The notes under the pieces were generated by a model. That model made no database searches. It saw only the letters and a list, made by a program, of their open reading frames with translations, and had not been told where the DNA came from. A stretch of 64,000 bases of DNA from contig NC_080726.1 in NCBI RefSeq assembly GCF_019097595.1, forward strand, positions 18,624,205 to 18,688,204. Direction: 5' to 3'. The number at the start of each line of letters is the position of its first letter. The stretch's first letter is position 1. Origin of the DNA: Hemibagrus wyckioides (taxonomy: Eukaryota; Chordata; Actinopteri; Siluriformes; Bagridae). The translations under genes were made by a program, and so were the position numbers. Shown piece by piece: positions 13,266 through 25,728 of the stretch.

Positions 13266-15344
13266 GTGGACTGATTATAAGGCTAAAGATTTCAAACAAG
13301 CAAACCCAGTGAACTCATTTCCTGCTTGTCCAATTCACTTACATGAAGATCTGCAGATAGTGCTGGCAGACAAGGGTGCTTACACATAACCAGCTGCCTT
13401 AAAATGACCAGTTTGTTACGAAAGAAGGAGGTGATGATCTAGTGGCTGTGTACCTGATGATCTGTGTACCAGAAAGCAGCTACGTATTACAGGCAGTTGG
13501 TGCAATGTGTTTTTACTAGACTTCCAACTTTGGTATTTGATCCAGCCAAGTGGAAGTGACTGTCAGCGGGTGGGTCAAGGTACTTTTGTTTGCGTGCTCT
13601 GGGGAACACTGCTATCTAAAGAAAGGTTAGCCAGTTGGAGAAAGAAAGTGATTGTGTGAGTGTACATGAATGCAGGTCAAGAGACACCATCCATTAAATG
13701 GCATTCAACATGCACTAGAGCTTCCTCTAGGGCAACTCTTGACTGTTGACATTTGTGAAGTGTCTTCCTTATGAACACTGAATGTATCACAATCCATGAG
13801 CTTCGGAGGTGAGTTCGAGGGATACTCAGCATCAGTAGAATTATGCTGCATTTGAATCACCCCACAAATGCAAAGTTAGCACTTTTCATGTCATTTTTTT
13901 ATCTCTTTGTGTTTGAGGTACAAAGTAGGGAAAAAGTAGACTTCTTTATTTAGCAACAAGCTAAATGTTATTATTCTTCCTCAGGCAGCACTCTGCAGAT
14001 TCAGTGTTATATATTTGACAAGCAAATATGTCTGTATGTTGATTGATCTAACCCAAATACTTGTATGTACAGTAGAACTTGTATAAAGCTAAGAAACACC
14101 ACTTTGTTTACTTCTTTTGATTTGATGTCACCTGCTAAACTCTAATCTAGTAACTTCTAATCGAGAAGACTATCCTCAAGAGAAGAGTTCCCTAGTAGGA
14201 ATTGAGGGCTGTTTCTTTTGACCTTCCCTAGTTGGAGGTCAGGAATTATAAGATGAATGCAAGCATGAGACTGAGCAATTCTCATCCTCAATAGAGTACA
14301 GAATCAGCTTTCATCCTCAATAGACAGTGGTATCGGAAGACGGTGAATTGCATTGTTAGAAAAGTGATCAGTGAAGCATGAGAGTGAGACTCATCCTCAT
14401 TAGTTAGCAGTTTTAACAATTTAAGTCAATGTCTGGATCAATAGAAATGTGTTACTGCTGTTTACTAGTTTCTGTATTGTGAACTATGGCATTTCGATGT
14501 GCTACGAGCTCTCATAATAGTCCTGAGATGATGATGATGATGATTATGATGATAATGACTTTGTTTGGAAAGTTAACAATCATACAAAAAATGACTTGTA
14601 TATAATGCATTATAACCACTTAAACAGTCGGACTTGTCAGTGGATCCTGACTTACATTCCTGGCTCTTACAAGTACTTTTTCATTTCACCATGCTTACTG
14701 AATAATTGGAATCGAAATGAATATTGGAATAATACACAGAACATTTAAACACTTATGAATCTTTTCAATAATTTCAGTCTGTCGGCAGTTTTTTGCCAAG
14801 TAGCCTCTCAGGCTTTATGAAAGGCTGAAGTGTTTCTCTCCATTCAATTTTATGAGCTAATAATTCTTGCTTAGCAGGGGAGAGAAAAAAAATTCCACTC
14901 TCTTGGCTGATACAATGCTATAACTGTAATTGTTTGTGAGTTCTGTTTAGATATTGTGTGTAGGCTTGTGAACCTTGACTGGCAAATAGTGTGCTTTGAG
15001 ATTAGCTAAAACAGATGGCACATGGATTTCATTCGTGAAAATCTTGGGACTGGAAAAAGAAAAACTGCTCAGATAGGTTAAGCAAGGTTATTACAAATAA
15101 GATGCAGGTTTATTATCAGGATTTGTGATGTACAGCAGTGAGAAAGGAAAATGTAGAAGAAAAATCCTCTTAAGTGTATACAGTAGATTACCAGAGGTAC
15201 CCAAACCAGTATATCTCAGTATTTGTTTTCAGTGTCTTTATTCGGATTGAAAGTGAGTGTGGCCTAAACCACAGCTTTCTTTCTTTCTTTTGAATGTATT
15301 TGTATTTGGTAACATCCACAATAAAGAAGAGCAGTTTTCACAAT
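13266..15344. other. Intergenic, no gene recognised
   Basis: About 2 kb of ordinary AT-rich DNA. It has a short ATG/GAT trinucleotide run near 14528-14550 and three copies of a TCATCCTCA-TAG phrase near 14282, 14313 and 14391. There is no coding signal. Confidence 0.6.
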
Positions 15345-15720
15345 GTGTAATGACTTGTCGTAGGCAGGAGAATTGGAATCCATATGCAGATATTTTAATG
15401 AACACAACAAAACAAATCGTAATCCGTAAAGGCAAGGCAGAAGTCGAAAACCGGAAAAGCAAATAATAGAAACCAAAACCGAAACACAAAACCGAAACAC
15501 GTAAACGGGGCAGAAACAGGCAAAGTTCAGACACGGTAATCCAAATCAGAGAAATACTAATCCACGGCTTGGTACATTACTAGGGAACGATACTTCGCGT
15601 TAAACAAAGGGAGCACGCTGCTTATATGTCCAAGTAAACCCCGGAAACATCACTAATGGGTGCTAATACTCGGGAGAGGGCTCCGTCTGGTGTTTTGGAT
15701 CATGGCGTGCTGTTACACAA
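15345..15720. repeat. Dispersed repeat of unassigned class
   Basis: The segment begins with a GGCAGGAGAATTGG phrase, continues with an A/C-rich stretch built on AAACCGAAACAC phrases, and ends in GGGCTCCGTCTGGTG near GCTGTTACAC. This order matches the reverse orientation of a common teleost interspersed repeat as I remember it. Ends and class are uncertain. Confidence 0.4.
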
Positions 15721-18311
15721 TGCTATTATCTGCGAATTTGCGAATTGTGTATTGTACGATCCTGACTCACAGCCAAAATTAAGCAGTACTGCACACACAA
15801 GAGTCTATTTATACTGAATATAAGTGTGATCTTTCTTTTATTACTCTATTTACTGACATTTCAAACAGAATGCAGCTATACGTTTTGTTTTATTTTTGCT
15901 CCACAAACAGAATAGATGCTGAAGAAGCTACGCTTGCTTAAGGGCCCGTCAACTAGCTGGCTAGCTATTGATATATATGTTCCTGTTAAAAGGGGTTCCT
16001 TTGTTTCATTTTCTCTTCAATCTGATAAGCTTTTCAAAATATAAGTCAAAAAAGGTAGATCCATAACAAAATTGCCATGTCTAATAAGGATGTCATTAAT
16101 TCTTGTGTAGTAACAGTTATAAATAGTGATAGATAAATAAATAAATAAATAATTTAAAAAGCGGACCCGATCTACATCCTTGAGAGACTCCGTTAATAAT
16201 GTACATGAATTCTATTCTGTTCTTTGAAAAAATTCCCTTTTTTGCTAGTTATATAAAGCATATGGATTATATTTAATTCAAATACAAATCCAAGGATCAT
16301 ATTTGATGAAGACCAGCCGACATTTCTATTGTTCTATTGTTCATCTCCAAGATCCTCGCCAGGTCTCATACCTCGACTCACCTCTTGTTGTCAGATCGCT
16401 TTCTTTAGTTTTCATTCCTTACACCTTAAGTTTATTGAATGTTCTCAAGAATGTGTTTTTGCCTCAATCTTCACAGACGCTGTTAAATTTTTAACGATTA
16501 AGGCGCTAAATCAGCGCATTCTCTATCTTTAGAATTGAAAATCTAATAATGGCATGCATGCAGGATAGAAGTCCAAGCCAAGAAACATACTTAGTGCTTA
16601 GAGGACACGAGCTCGAACCTGCTGACCCCCTCATATATACGAGCCAATCGATATTTACATTTACATTTTATCCATCTGGCAGAAAAGTTTATCCAGAGAG
16701 AGAATGCTAAAAATGCAAACAGCTTGAAGGCACATTGAAATTAAACCTGCAGAAGATTTTCTGGAAGGTATGAAGACACCGCTGGCAGAAAATCGTTCCA
16801 TTGAGGGCAGTGAAGTTAGTTTAAAAAAAAAAAACCTCTGAACTTTTGTTAATTTAAATGAGGCATAATTTTATGTAAACCACATACTGAATCTTACTGT
16901 AACACCAACAGCAATATGCATAAAAACAAGATAGAAAATAAGAAATAAAAGGAATTCTCTATAATCCTCATTTTTCTTCTCTTGCTCCTTCATCTTATCC
17001 TACAACAAGCTTTCATGCCGTATAAACTTATACCTCTCTCACAGCTCTATAGATAACTGGAGCTTGGGATTTCTGAAGCACGAATCGAATTTGATTATTG
17101 ATTGCTGCCTGCGGTTTCTTACTTAAGCATTATTGATTCCACTTTCCAATTCTCTGCCTGTCAAAATTCCCAGATTGCTTTCGTGCTGCTTTGTTTTCGG
17201 TTCATTTCGTGCTTTCGGATCTAGTCCAGTCTGTCATCGCTGTTGTTAACTGATCGTGTTCACCTGTTTCGTGTTAGTCCTCGATTATTTTGTGGCTGCG
17301 ATAGTAGCCTTCATCCAGTGTATCATCACGTGCCACAGTCATAAAACAAACACTAATCACCTCATTCAGCGCCTCATTCAGCCAACTTTCCTTAAAAGTA
17401 AAGGATGCGATAGAAAGCTCAGACAAGCTCTGTTTATAATAAATCTTTAAAGCCTATTAAAAATAAAATTCAAATTGAGAGTTAGATATCACACAGCATT
17501 GATGTTCTGGGTAATGACTCAGCCTCAGTGCTGCCCCTAATTAGCTAAATGGAGTCTGAGTGCCTTCATCAGTGCGCGTCTCAAAAGTGTGATCCAAATC
17601 CACTGCTGGGATCAAAACACAGGCAGCAGAAGCAAAATCTCACATCCAAACTGCTAGCTTTTTCTAGAAGGAAGCGTTTACTGACAAGTTTGACAATAAT
17701 CTCCTAATGAAAACTATTGCATAAAGATATGCAATGTCATTTTTTTTTTGCCTCATAAACCTTAAATTATCCAATGCTTCTGGCTTGATGTTAATAAACA
17801 CAGATGGTCCGGTAAAACGTGACCCCCTGAGGGCTTCTATGTAAACAGTATCCGAGGAACTGGGTCTGCATTTGAAATAATTGGACTTGTCTCAGCAAGA
17901 CTACACAAGTCCATACAGCATCTGATGCATCTAATACAGTAAAGTGCAGACTATTCGATTGGAAGAAGCAGTCAACTGTGTGGAAAAAAAACAACAACAA
18001 ATCAGAATGTCGAAAGGACAATACGATTCGCTTCAGGAGGAAATCGTCCCATACAGCGATGGAAGTTTAACAGCTGGATAGATGTTGCGAAAAAGAAAAG
18101 TGTTATTTTGAGAGAAAACAAGGTTCAAAAACTGGATTCCAGAAAGGAAAAAAAAACAGGCTACGTCATTCTAACATCCACAGCTTTATCGATCCATCTT
18201 TAGCTTTGTACAAGTGACTGTTGATTTAGTTTCTTCTGAGGGATAAGGGATGCTGTAGTACTCGAGAACTGAGTCTTTTTATCTTATAATTTTAATGTTG
18301 TTGTTGTTCTT
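15721..18311. other. Intergenic, no gene recognised
   Basis: AT-rich DNA with TAAA runs near 16133-16150 and a short piece at about 16652-16705 (ATTTACATTTACATTTTATC, GGCAGAAAAGTTTATCCAGAG) that looks like a decayed start of the repeat seen at 31556. Small open frames have no family features. Confidence 0.55.
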
Positions 18312-18652
18312 TTGGCTGCTCCCTGTTTGGGGTCACTACAGCGGATCAGTTGGTCCTCACATTTCGATTTGGCACAGGTTTAACGCTGGATTTTTTAGGT
18401 ATATTTTATTATTTTAAGCTTTGAATTTTCTTAACTTAAGTTGTCTTTATTTGTCACATATACATTTCTGCATAGTGAAATTCTTTCTTCACATATCCCA
18501 TCCTTGGAGGTTAGGATCAGAGCGCAGGGTCAGCCATGATGCAGTGCCCCTGGAGCAGGGTGGGTTGGGGGCCTTGGTCAAGGGCCCAACAGTGGCAGCT
18601 TCCAGTCAATGACCCAGAGCCTTAACCACTTGAGCTACCCCTGCCCAGCTTC
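18312..18652. repeat. Two adjoining dispersed repeat fragments
   Basis: The first part (about 18312-18390) has GGCTGCTCCCTGTTTGGGG, CACTACAGCGGATCAG, a phrase seen in many fish repeats. The second (about 18434-18652) has GAAATTCTTTCTTCACAT, AGGATCAGAGCGCAGGGTCA, CAAGGGCCCAACAGTGGC and CCTTAACCACTTGAGCTACC. A 63-residue open frame inside the second part is a by-product of the repeat. Confidence 0.6.
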
Positions 18653-19479
18653 TTGTTCTGTTGACAAATTATTGACAAATTATTTCACTAATATTAAGCA
18701 TTTATTTTTAGAAAAATAAAATAAAATTAAATTAAAAATAGTCCACTTCTGTTGAGAAACAAGTTTAAATTTGATTCGTTTTAATCTTCTAATAAGAAAT
18801 AGTAGACACTAAATTCAAGAGATTTTAACAGAAATCTGACGTGCAGTAAGTCTGTAAATTATAAAATCTGAGTGAAAATAAAATCAGTGCAAAAAAAAAC
18901 CCCAAGAAAAAGGAAAACCACGGTGAGAAAAGGAGACGCTTATGTCTGGGATTAAAAGGCTCACGTCTGTTTGTAGCAGCTCAGTGAGAGACACAAGCAC
19001 AAGCCAAGAGGTGTGTGGAGACTCCAGGACTTCATCACTCACATAAACCACACACACTTTTTCTCTGGAGAAGATCTGTGTAAAGACTTTAGTGGCGTAT
19101 CGATCATCTGTACACCGAATAAATGAAGATCTGAAATCTCTATCGATTCTGTCAGATCTATAAAATCTTCATTAATGTGTGTGTGTGTATGTGTGTGTGT
19201 GTTGAAAAGGTCAAATGTCATTAATTTCGTCAGACTCGGCACGCTCGAGTGGAATTCGTGGATTATACATGAACAGCGCTCACCTGAAGAAACATTTAAA
19301 TTATTTACTTTAACAGGGAGGTTCATGGAGGGTCATGTGACCAGTTACTTCAAGGATTTGGAGGTTTGTGTAAAGATTCTGACAGATTTCGTCCATAAAC
19401 AGGAAAGGAAACCATATACAAATGTTGTTACTATAGCAACAATAGTATAGAAACAAGATGTTTACAGATGATCAAGCAG
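18653..19479. other. Intergenic, no gene recognised
   Basis: AT-rich DNA with a TG tract at about 19175-19202. The 91-codon frame crossing that tract starts inside the microsatellite and has no recognisable domain. Confidence 0.55.
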
Positions 19480-19960
19480 AGCAGCCCTGGAGATGATCTC
19501 AAGGAGGAACTGGATAGTTCTGGATAGCACAGAAGACTCTCTGAAGTATCAGGATAGAAGGGTCTCAGGACCACTCAGTAATCTCAAGTCATACAATCTG
19601 TTTGGATTTCTTCAGCTGGGTTTGGAGTTCTCAGACGCCTACTCCAAGGTAATCATCACTCTTTCCACATGAGTGCAATGGAGTGAAGTTCTGCTGTTGT
19701 CTCTTTCACAAGTCCACAATCACTGCCTTAGTTTTGTTGACATTCCAGGAAAGACTGTTGGCTTTGCACCAAGCTGTAAGTTTCTCCAGCTTATCGATGT
19801 TGTTGGTGAACTTGACGTAGAATTGGAGCCATGGTGGGACACACTATTGTGGTGCTCCAGTGTTCAGGGTGATGGTATTGGATGTGAACTGGCCTAATCT
19901 CGCTACCTGGGGTCTGCCAGTGAGGACGTCCAAGACCCAGTTGCAGAGTGAGACGATAAA
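19480..19960 (-). pseudogene. Non-LTR retrotransposon (LINE) reverse transcriptase relic
   Basis: Read on the minus strand, the segment encodes [15 protein letters not shown], then [11 protein letters not shown] followed by a stop where family members read GCVLSPLL. After a gap it resumes with LTAWCKANSLSWNVNKTKAVIVDL and another stop. These are the palm and post-palm phrases of fish LINE reverse transcriptases. The FADD active-site block is missing between them, and stops interrupt the frame, so this is a dead, internally deleted fragment. The clade is not certain. Confidence 0.8.
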
Positions 19961-19993
19961 CGCAGCATTTTTTCTCGCATATAAGATCTTTTA

Positions 19994-20122
19994 TTCTAGA
20001 TCAAAAGTTGTGAGCATTTAAAATCGGAAAAAAATGACCATTTTGGAGAATTTTTTCTCTACATAAATACCTTTGCGTAACACGGAGTTTGCTTTTAAAT
20101 TTCTAGAACTTTTGATCTAGAA
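19994..20122. repeat. Perfect 16-bp inverted repeat
   Basis: The arms TTCTAGATCAAAAGTT (19994-20009) and AACTTTTGATCTAGAA (20107-20122) are exact reverse complements separated by 97 bp. They could be the ends of a small decayed element or a hairpin. No transposase is present. Confidence 0.6.
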
Positions 20123-21316
20123 GAGGTATTGCCTTCCAACTTTGCCTTCCAATGCATCTTCTTCTTTAGAATGCAAATCTAACATTGTTTTTTTTAACAT
20201 AAAACCACTCCACTCTATATATAAGTGATTATTAGTCAGTACATGTTTTACTTTTTATTTTCACGAATGACCATCAACTCATCTAGACCATTTTCAACAC
20301 ATCACATCACATAAACAATTAATAAAAGTGTCTTGTAAAATATTGTAAATACTTTTTGTAGCTTAAATCTGGTAATTAATGCACATTTTCAGTAAAATCA
20401 TGTTGCAATGTAGATATATACTTGGCATCACAGTTTCAAAGTTACAGTGAGGATACGTCAAACAACTGATTTGAATTGTCATTATTAAAAAACACTCAAG
20501 TTGTCAGGTTTTGGCATTACAGTTCAAAGACATAACTGTTGTAGATTTAAAAAAACATGTCACTATATGATGTATACAGTTCTTGATATTTTACATGCTC
20601 ATTGAAAAACCACGGCCTTCCAAAATTTATACATTCTGGGATCATGCCAGAGGCGAGAAGAACTTTTTAAAAACTCTTCGAAACTTCCATTTACTGTAAT
20701 CAATGTTTTGTTTTTAATTTACTATAAAACACAATCTAGAAAATATTCGCAGAGAATGCGCACCTGCTACAATCGTGACCTACAATTTCATTACATAAAA
20801 AAGTACCATCTAATAGAGGTAAATAATTGCATATTTATCAAAAATATTTTCTCACCAAATAATTTAATGCAGTCTTCACTCGTTAAATTTCCCCGATTCA
20901 ACGAATGGATTTATCGCCCATGTCGGCAAAGTAGCTTACACAAAATGGCGTCTCAACTCTCTCGCTAATCGAGGCCACCACCTAGGGTCAAATGATTGGG
21001 AAGGGTAGATTTAGATGTAAATGCAAGTTGCAAAGCGTTCGTTTCTAAACATAAACTTTAACATCAAAAGAAAGGTCGCAATCTCTACTTTCAGAATACT
21101 TTTTGTCTGTAGCTGGTCGGGAAGTGCAAATATTTTGGGCTGATTTTGGGAACTAATTTCTAGGGTGGTCAAATGCAAATAAAGTTTGCACCTATAGAAA
21201 CTGTATTTATTTGCAAATTTCATGAATGTCACCTTATTAGTATTCAGTAACCCACCATAGTTCGCATTCAGGCATGATACTCGGGAAAACCCAATACACA
21301 GGATGTTGCAAAATAA
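20123..21316. other. Intergenic, no gene recognised
   Basis: AT-rich DNA. Open frames on both strands are short and lack motifs. Confidence 0.55.
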
Positions 21317-21875
21317 ATTCAATTCAATTCAATTTTATTTGTATAATGCTTTTAACAATGAACATTGTCTTAAAGTAAAGTAAAGCAGCTTTACAGAACA
21401 TAAGAAACAAAAAACATAGTGCAAAAAGTCCTAGATGTTAGACAAAATCATCCTTAGTGAGCAAACCTGGGGCGACTGTGGAAAGGAAAAACTCCCTTAG
21501 ATGGCAGGAGGAAGAAACCTTGAGAGGAACCAGACTCAAAAGGGAACCTCATCCTCATTTGGGTGACAGCGGAGAGTGTGATTATAAATTATTATAAACA
21601 CCAGAGAGTGTGATTAAAAATTATTATAAACACCAGATGTCCTTTCTGCAGTTATGTACAGTGTACAGTGTGATGCAGATACAGCATATGTAGAATGTTG
21701 TGTGTGAATTAATTAAGAGGTTGTTGTCGTCCTCAAAGTCCACATAGGGTTGGCTGCATTGCTTTGAATACCCAAATCCTCATGAAGCAGAACCCATTAG
21801 GAACTGGTCCATCTCTGGATGCCTCGGGATCCTCACAGGGTTGGCATCTGTCTACTGGAGCTGGCACAATCTCTA
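21317..21875. repeat. High-copy teleost dispersed repeat
   Basis: The segment starts with AATTCAATTCAATTTTATTTG, followed by CAGCTTTACAGAA, GGAAAAACTCCCTTAGATGG, GGAAGAAACCTTGAGAGGAA and CCTCATCCTCATTTGGGTGA. This phrase order belongs to a very common interspersed repeat of bony fish. A short internal duplication (GAGAGTGTGATTA... twice) follows. Class is not assigned here. Confidence 0.7.
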
Positions 21876-22981
21876 AAATAAACACATGGCACCGGTAATT
21901 ACATGTATTTATATACATAACCAATGTATTTGCATTCAGTTTGAACCATAAATAATAATTTGATAGCAATTTTGGGACACAAAATTATCAATTTTCGCCC
22001 AGATTACTGATAAGCAATAAGCACTGATGCTGGTTCTATCCTTTTCTCTTATTGATGGGATAGAGTCGAGACTTGAGAAGCAGTTCAGGTGAAAACATCG
22101 CCTTAAAATTGACAACGAACGTCCTCCACGATCCCAATAACGCCGGAGGCTATAATGAAAGCTTGAGTGTGGAGTGTGGACGTGATGAGCTTTAAGACAG
22201 ACGAGAGATTAGAGCTGAATTTATTCTGGAGACACACACACACACACAGGTTCGGAATCTAATAAATAAATGGTAAAATGTGAACGATTTACAGCTCAAT
22301 GTTGTGAGTGTGGATTTTAGTGCACACTGGTCCTGCCTACTACTTCCTGTTTTATTGCGACTAAACCTTTTAATAATAAACAAAAAACAAAGAAAAGGTA
22401 TGTTGTATTTTTCTCTTGTCGCTTCGACACAATGCGAAGTAACACTCAGCAAAACCTCGCCTCCTTGATACACAGACTTTTTGTTTGTGAAACAGCTTTT
22501 TGTTTCTTTCTTTTTTATTCATTTAGAAATCGAGTTGTAATACGGTATATGAATCGATCTAAGTGCTGTTTAGTAAAATGTTCATAATTTTTTTTGATTT
22601 CCGTAAGAAAACCAGACCAGCTGGCTGAAGATAAACGAATAAACATAAAAAACTGTCACTCTTTTTCAGTATTTTCTCACTCGTCTCTTTCCTAATCTCA
22701 TTTCTTAAACCTATTCAGTTGGAAACTTTCCTCAGGCGAAGAGCTCTAACATATCCTTCATATTAATATCTATTCCAGAAAAATCTATTCTCAAAACAAA
22801 ATCGATTGAAAACAAACATACAAAAAAAAACTATTCTGCCTCGGGTCATTCCCTGTCTTTACCTCCTAAACAGGGTTCCTAATGATTAGTGCTTTCTGAA
22901 CATTTTTTAAGGGACACCGGACCTTTTGCTAATTGATGCTGAATAGCTAAACCTCCTGTGTTACTTACACACACACACACA

Positions 22982-23013
<32 letters not shown>

Positions 23014-23643
23014 GCATTAACCCCGGTGACAGGTGACTCATTACAATGGCACATGTCAGTGGGGAATATAAGAGGCAGCATGAGAAGAGTCAGTTCTTGA
23101 GCAAGCAAGTATTTAATCTCACAATCTTCTGATAAGTAATCCAACACCTTAACCACTAAGCTACCACATCCCCAGCTGCAAAGCACCATGCCACCTCCTT
23201 TACACCACCCAGAGCTCCTACAACAGACACATGAGCATCAGAACTGTATCACTGGACAAAGCAGGCCTGGTCTGATGAAGGATGTTTTCTTTGACACCAT
23301 GAGCATGGCCAGGTCATGTGGGTCACTTCCCTGAGGAAGAGATGGTACCAGGATGTACTATGGGAAGAAAGTCAGCCACTTGAGTCTGATTCTCTGGGTT
23401 GATTGATTCTCTGGGATGTTCTGCTGGGAAACATCGGGTCCTGGAGTTCATGTGGTTGTTAATTTGACACGTACCAATGACTCCACTTCATGATGGTGTT
23501 CCCTAAAGGAAGTGTCCAGGATCATGCTATGTATAAACTTAAACACTATATTCTTAATAAACAGTATACAGAAAATATTTAAAATGAAAAATAAATAAAT
23601 TATATTATATAATATAATTATTATAATATATATTATAAATTTA
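21876..23643. other. Intergenic, no gene recognised
   Basis: Contains a CA tract at 22968-23012, another near 22234-22247, and a fragment at about 23095-23178 (ATCTCACAATCTTCTGATAAG, CCAACACCTTAACCACTAAG) resembling the tail of the repeat at 31556. No gene is supported. Confidence 0.55.
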
Positions 23644-23646
23644 TAT

Positions 23647-23707
<61 letters not shown>
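23644..23707. repeat. (AT)n microsatellite, left flank of Tc1 element
   Basis: A TA/AT tract directly adjoining the left transposon end; a matching AT tract continues on the right of the element (24956-24990). The element therefore appears to have inserted into a TA-rich microsatellite, its preferred target dinucleotide. Confidence 0.85.
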
Positions 23708-23711
<4 letters not shown>

Positions 23712-24952
23712 ATATTGCCAAAAGTATTCGCTCACCCATCCAAATAATCAGAATCAGGTGTTTCAATCACTTCCATGGCTACAGGTGTATAAAATCAAGC
23801 ACCTAGGCATGCAGACTGTTTTTACAAACATTTGTGAAAGAATGGGTCGCTCTCAGGAGCTCAGTGAATTCCAGCGTGGAACTGTGATAGGATGCCACCT
23901 GTGCAACAAATCCAGTCGTGAAATTTCCTCGCTCCTAAATATTCCACAGTCAACTGTCAGCTGTATTATAAGAACGTGGAAGTGTTTGGGAACGACAGCA
24001 ACTCAGCCACGAAGTGGTAGGCCACGTAAACTGACGGAGTGGGGTCAGCGGATGCTGAGGCGCATAGTGCGAAGAGGTCACCAACTTTCTGCAGAGTCAA
24101 TCGCTACAGACCTCCAAACTTCATGTGGCCTTCAGATTAGCTCAAGAACAGTGCGCAGAGAGCTTCATGGAATGGGTTTCCATGGCCGAGCAGCTGCATC
24201 CAAGCCATACGTCACCAAGTGCAATGCAAAGCGTCGGATGCAGTGGTGTAAAGCACGCCGCCACTGGACTCTACAGCAGTGGAGATGCGTTCTCTGGAGT
24301 GACGAATCGTGCTTCTCCATCTGGCAATCTGATGGACGAGTCTGGGTTTGGCGGTTGCCAGGAGAACGGTACTTGTCTGACTGCATTGTGCCAAGTGTAA
24401 AGTTTGGTGGAGGGGGGATTATGGTGTGGGGTTGTTTTTCAGGAGCTGGGCTTGGCCCCTTAGTTCCAGTGAAAGGAACTCTGAATGCTTCAGCATACCA
24501 AGACATTTTGGACAATTCCATGCTCCCAACTTTGTGGGAACAGTTTGGAGCTGGCCCCTTCCTCTTCCAACATGACTGTGCACCAGTGCACAAAGCAAGG
24601 TCCATAAAGACATGGATGACAGAGTCTGGTGTGGATGAACTTGACTGGCCTGCACAGAGTCCTGACCTCAACCCGATAGAACACCTTTGGGATGAATTAG
24701 AGCGGAGACTGAGAGCCAGGCCTTCTCGTCCAACATCAGTGTGTGACCTCACAAATGCACTTCTGGAAGAATGGTCAAAAATTCCCATAAACACACTCCT
24801 AAACCTTGTGGACAGCCTTCCCAGAAGAGTTGAAACTGTTATAGCTGCAAAGGGTGGACCGACGTCATATTGAACCCTATGGATTAGGAATGGGATGTCA
24901 CTTAAGTTCATATGCGAGTCAAGGCAGGTGAGCGAATACTTTTGGCAATATA

Positions 24953-24955
<3 letters not shown>
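23708..24955 (+). mobile_element. Tc1/mariner-type transposon, apparently complete
   Basis: The element is 1248 bp, with 29-bp terminal inverted repeats at 23708-23736 and 24927-24955 that differ at one position (CACAATATTGCC versus CACTATATTGCC). TA dinucleotides flank both ends (23706-23707, 24956-24957), the Tc1 target duplication. It carries one uninterrupted transposase frame on the plus strand. The short TIRs and 1.2 kb size suit a Tc1-like family. Confidence 0.92.
23842..24873 (+). CDS. Tc1-like transposase, intact frame
   Basis: The predicted protein has 343 residues and would cut and paste its own element. The N-terminus (about 1-110) looks like the bipartite helix-turn-helix DNA-binding region, with a GRPRK AT-hook-like motif at 59-63. 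The DDE catalytic residues are D154 (in LWSDES), D245 (in FQHDCAPVH) and E280 (in [14 protein letters not shown]), giving the DD34E spacing of Tc1 elements. The glycine-rich box lies at about 189-203. I chose the ATG at 23842, giving a protein beginning MGRSQEL, over an in-frame ATG 84 bp upstream, because Tc1 transposases are about 340 residues and align from this point. There is no stop or frameshift. Whether it is active cannot be judged from sequence. Confidence 0.9.
   Translation: MGRSQELSEFQRGTVIGCHLCNKSSREISSLLNIPQSTVSCIIRTWKCLGTTATQPRSGRPRKLTEWGQRMLRRIVRRGHQLSAESIATDLQTSCGLQISSRTVRRELHGMGFHGRAAASKPYVTKCNAKRRMQWCKARRHWTLQQWRCVLWSDESCFSIWQSDGRVWVWRLPGERYLSDCIVPSVKFGGGGIMVWGCFSGAGLGPLVPVKGTLNASAYQDILDNSMLPTLWEQFGAGPFLFQHDCAPVHKARSIKTWMTESGVDELDWPAQSPDLNPIEHLWDELERRLRARPSRPTSVCDLTNALLEEWSKIPINTLLNLVDSLPRRVETVIAAKGGPTSY

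Positions 24956-24990
<35 letters not shown>
24956..24990. repeat. (AT)n microsatellite, right flank of Tc1 element
   Basis: A continuous AT tract beginning at the right TIR, probably the other half of the microsatellite split by the insertion. Confidence 0.85.
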
Positions 24991-24995
<5 letters not shown>

Positions 24996-25672
24996 CATAA
25001 AGCCTGGAATAAATAAATAAATCTATTTATTTATTTATTAAAAGGATAAAAGTCTAAATGTTTTTGATTGTTTTGTTGTTGTTTTTTCAAAAATTTTCAT
25101 ACACTGTTTAAATCCTTTTTTAAAAATAAATTAATGCAACACCAAACAAAAATAAAATAAATACCGGGTATTGAGAAAGAAAAAAAAATATTAAGCTGCT
25201 GTTTAGTTTTGTTTCTTTAACAAAAAAGTTAAAGATTTTAGCTTTTACAGTCAAATCACATTTATGGTGATTTGGAGATTTTTTTGTTTTTAACTGAAAT
25301 TCGTTCAATAAATGATCTATAGAAATAAACACACACCCACACACACAAATCCGTCAGACGTATTAAATTCCTCAAGATTATTTTTAATTTCTGCATTGAT
25401 TAAAAAACAAACTGAGACGTTAAAAAAATGCATGTTTATACACTTTTCTTTTTTTTTCCTTTAAAGATTAGAGTTCTTTTAATACTGACAAGATGAACAG
25501 CATGTAGAGAAGAATGATATAAAAAAAAAAGCAAGCATACACTTCCTCTGCAGAAAAGGAAGGCCAGAATATTTCCCTTTTTATAGAAACTGTAAACTGA
25601 AGCTGACGATTCTACAGAGATGCGATTCTAAACAAACAAACAAACAAAAATGCTGAGAATAATTTTGTAAAC

Positions 25673-25728
<56 letters not shown>

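Noticed and set aside
19175..19450. A 91-codon plus-strand frame after a TG repeat
   Set aside because: It starts in VCVCVCV coded by the microsatellite and has no recognisable domain or splice partners.
24165..24998. A 277-codon minus-strand frame over the Tc1 transposase
   Set aside because: Antisense of the transposase; it starts in the AT microsatellite and shows no known family.
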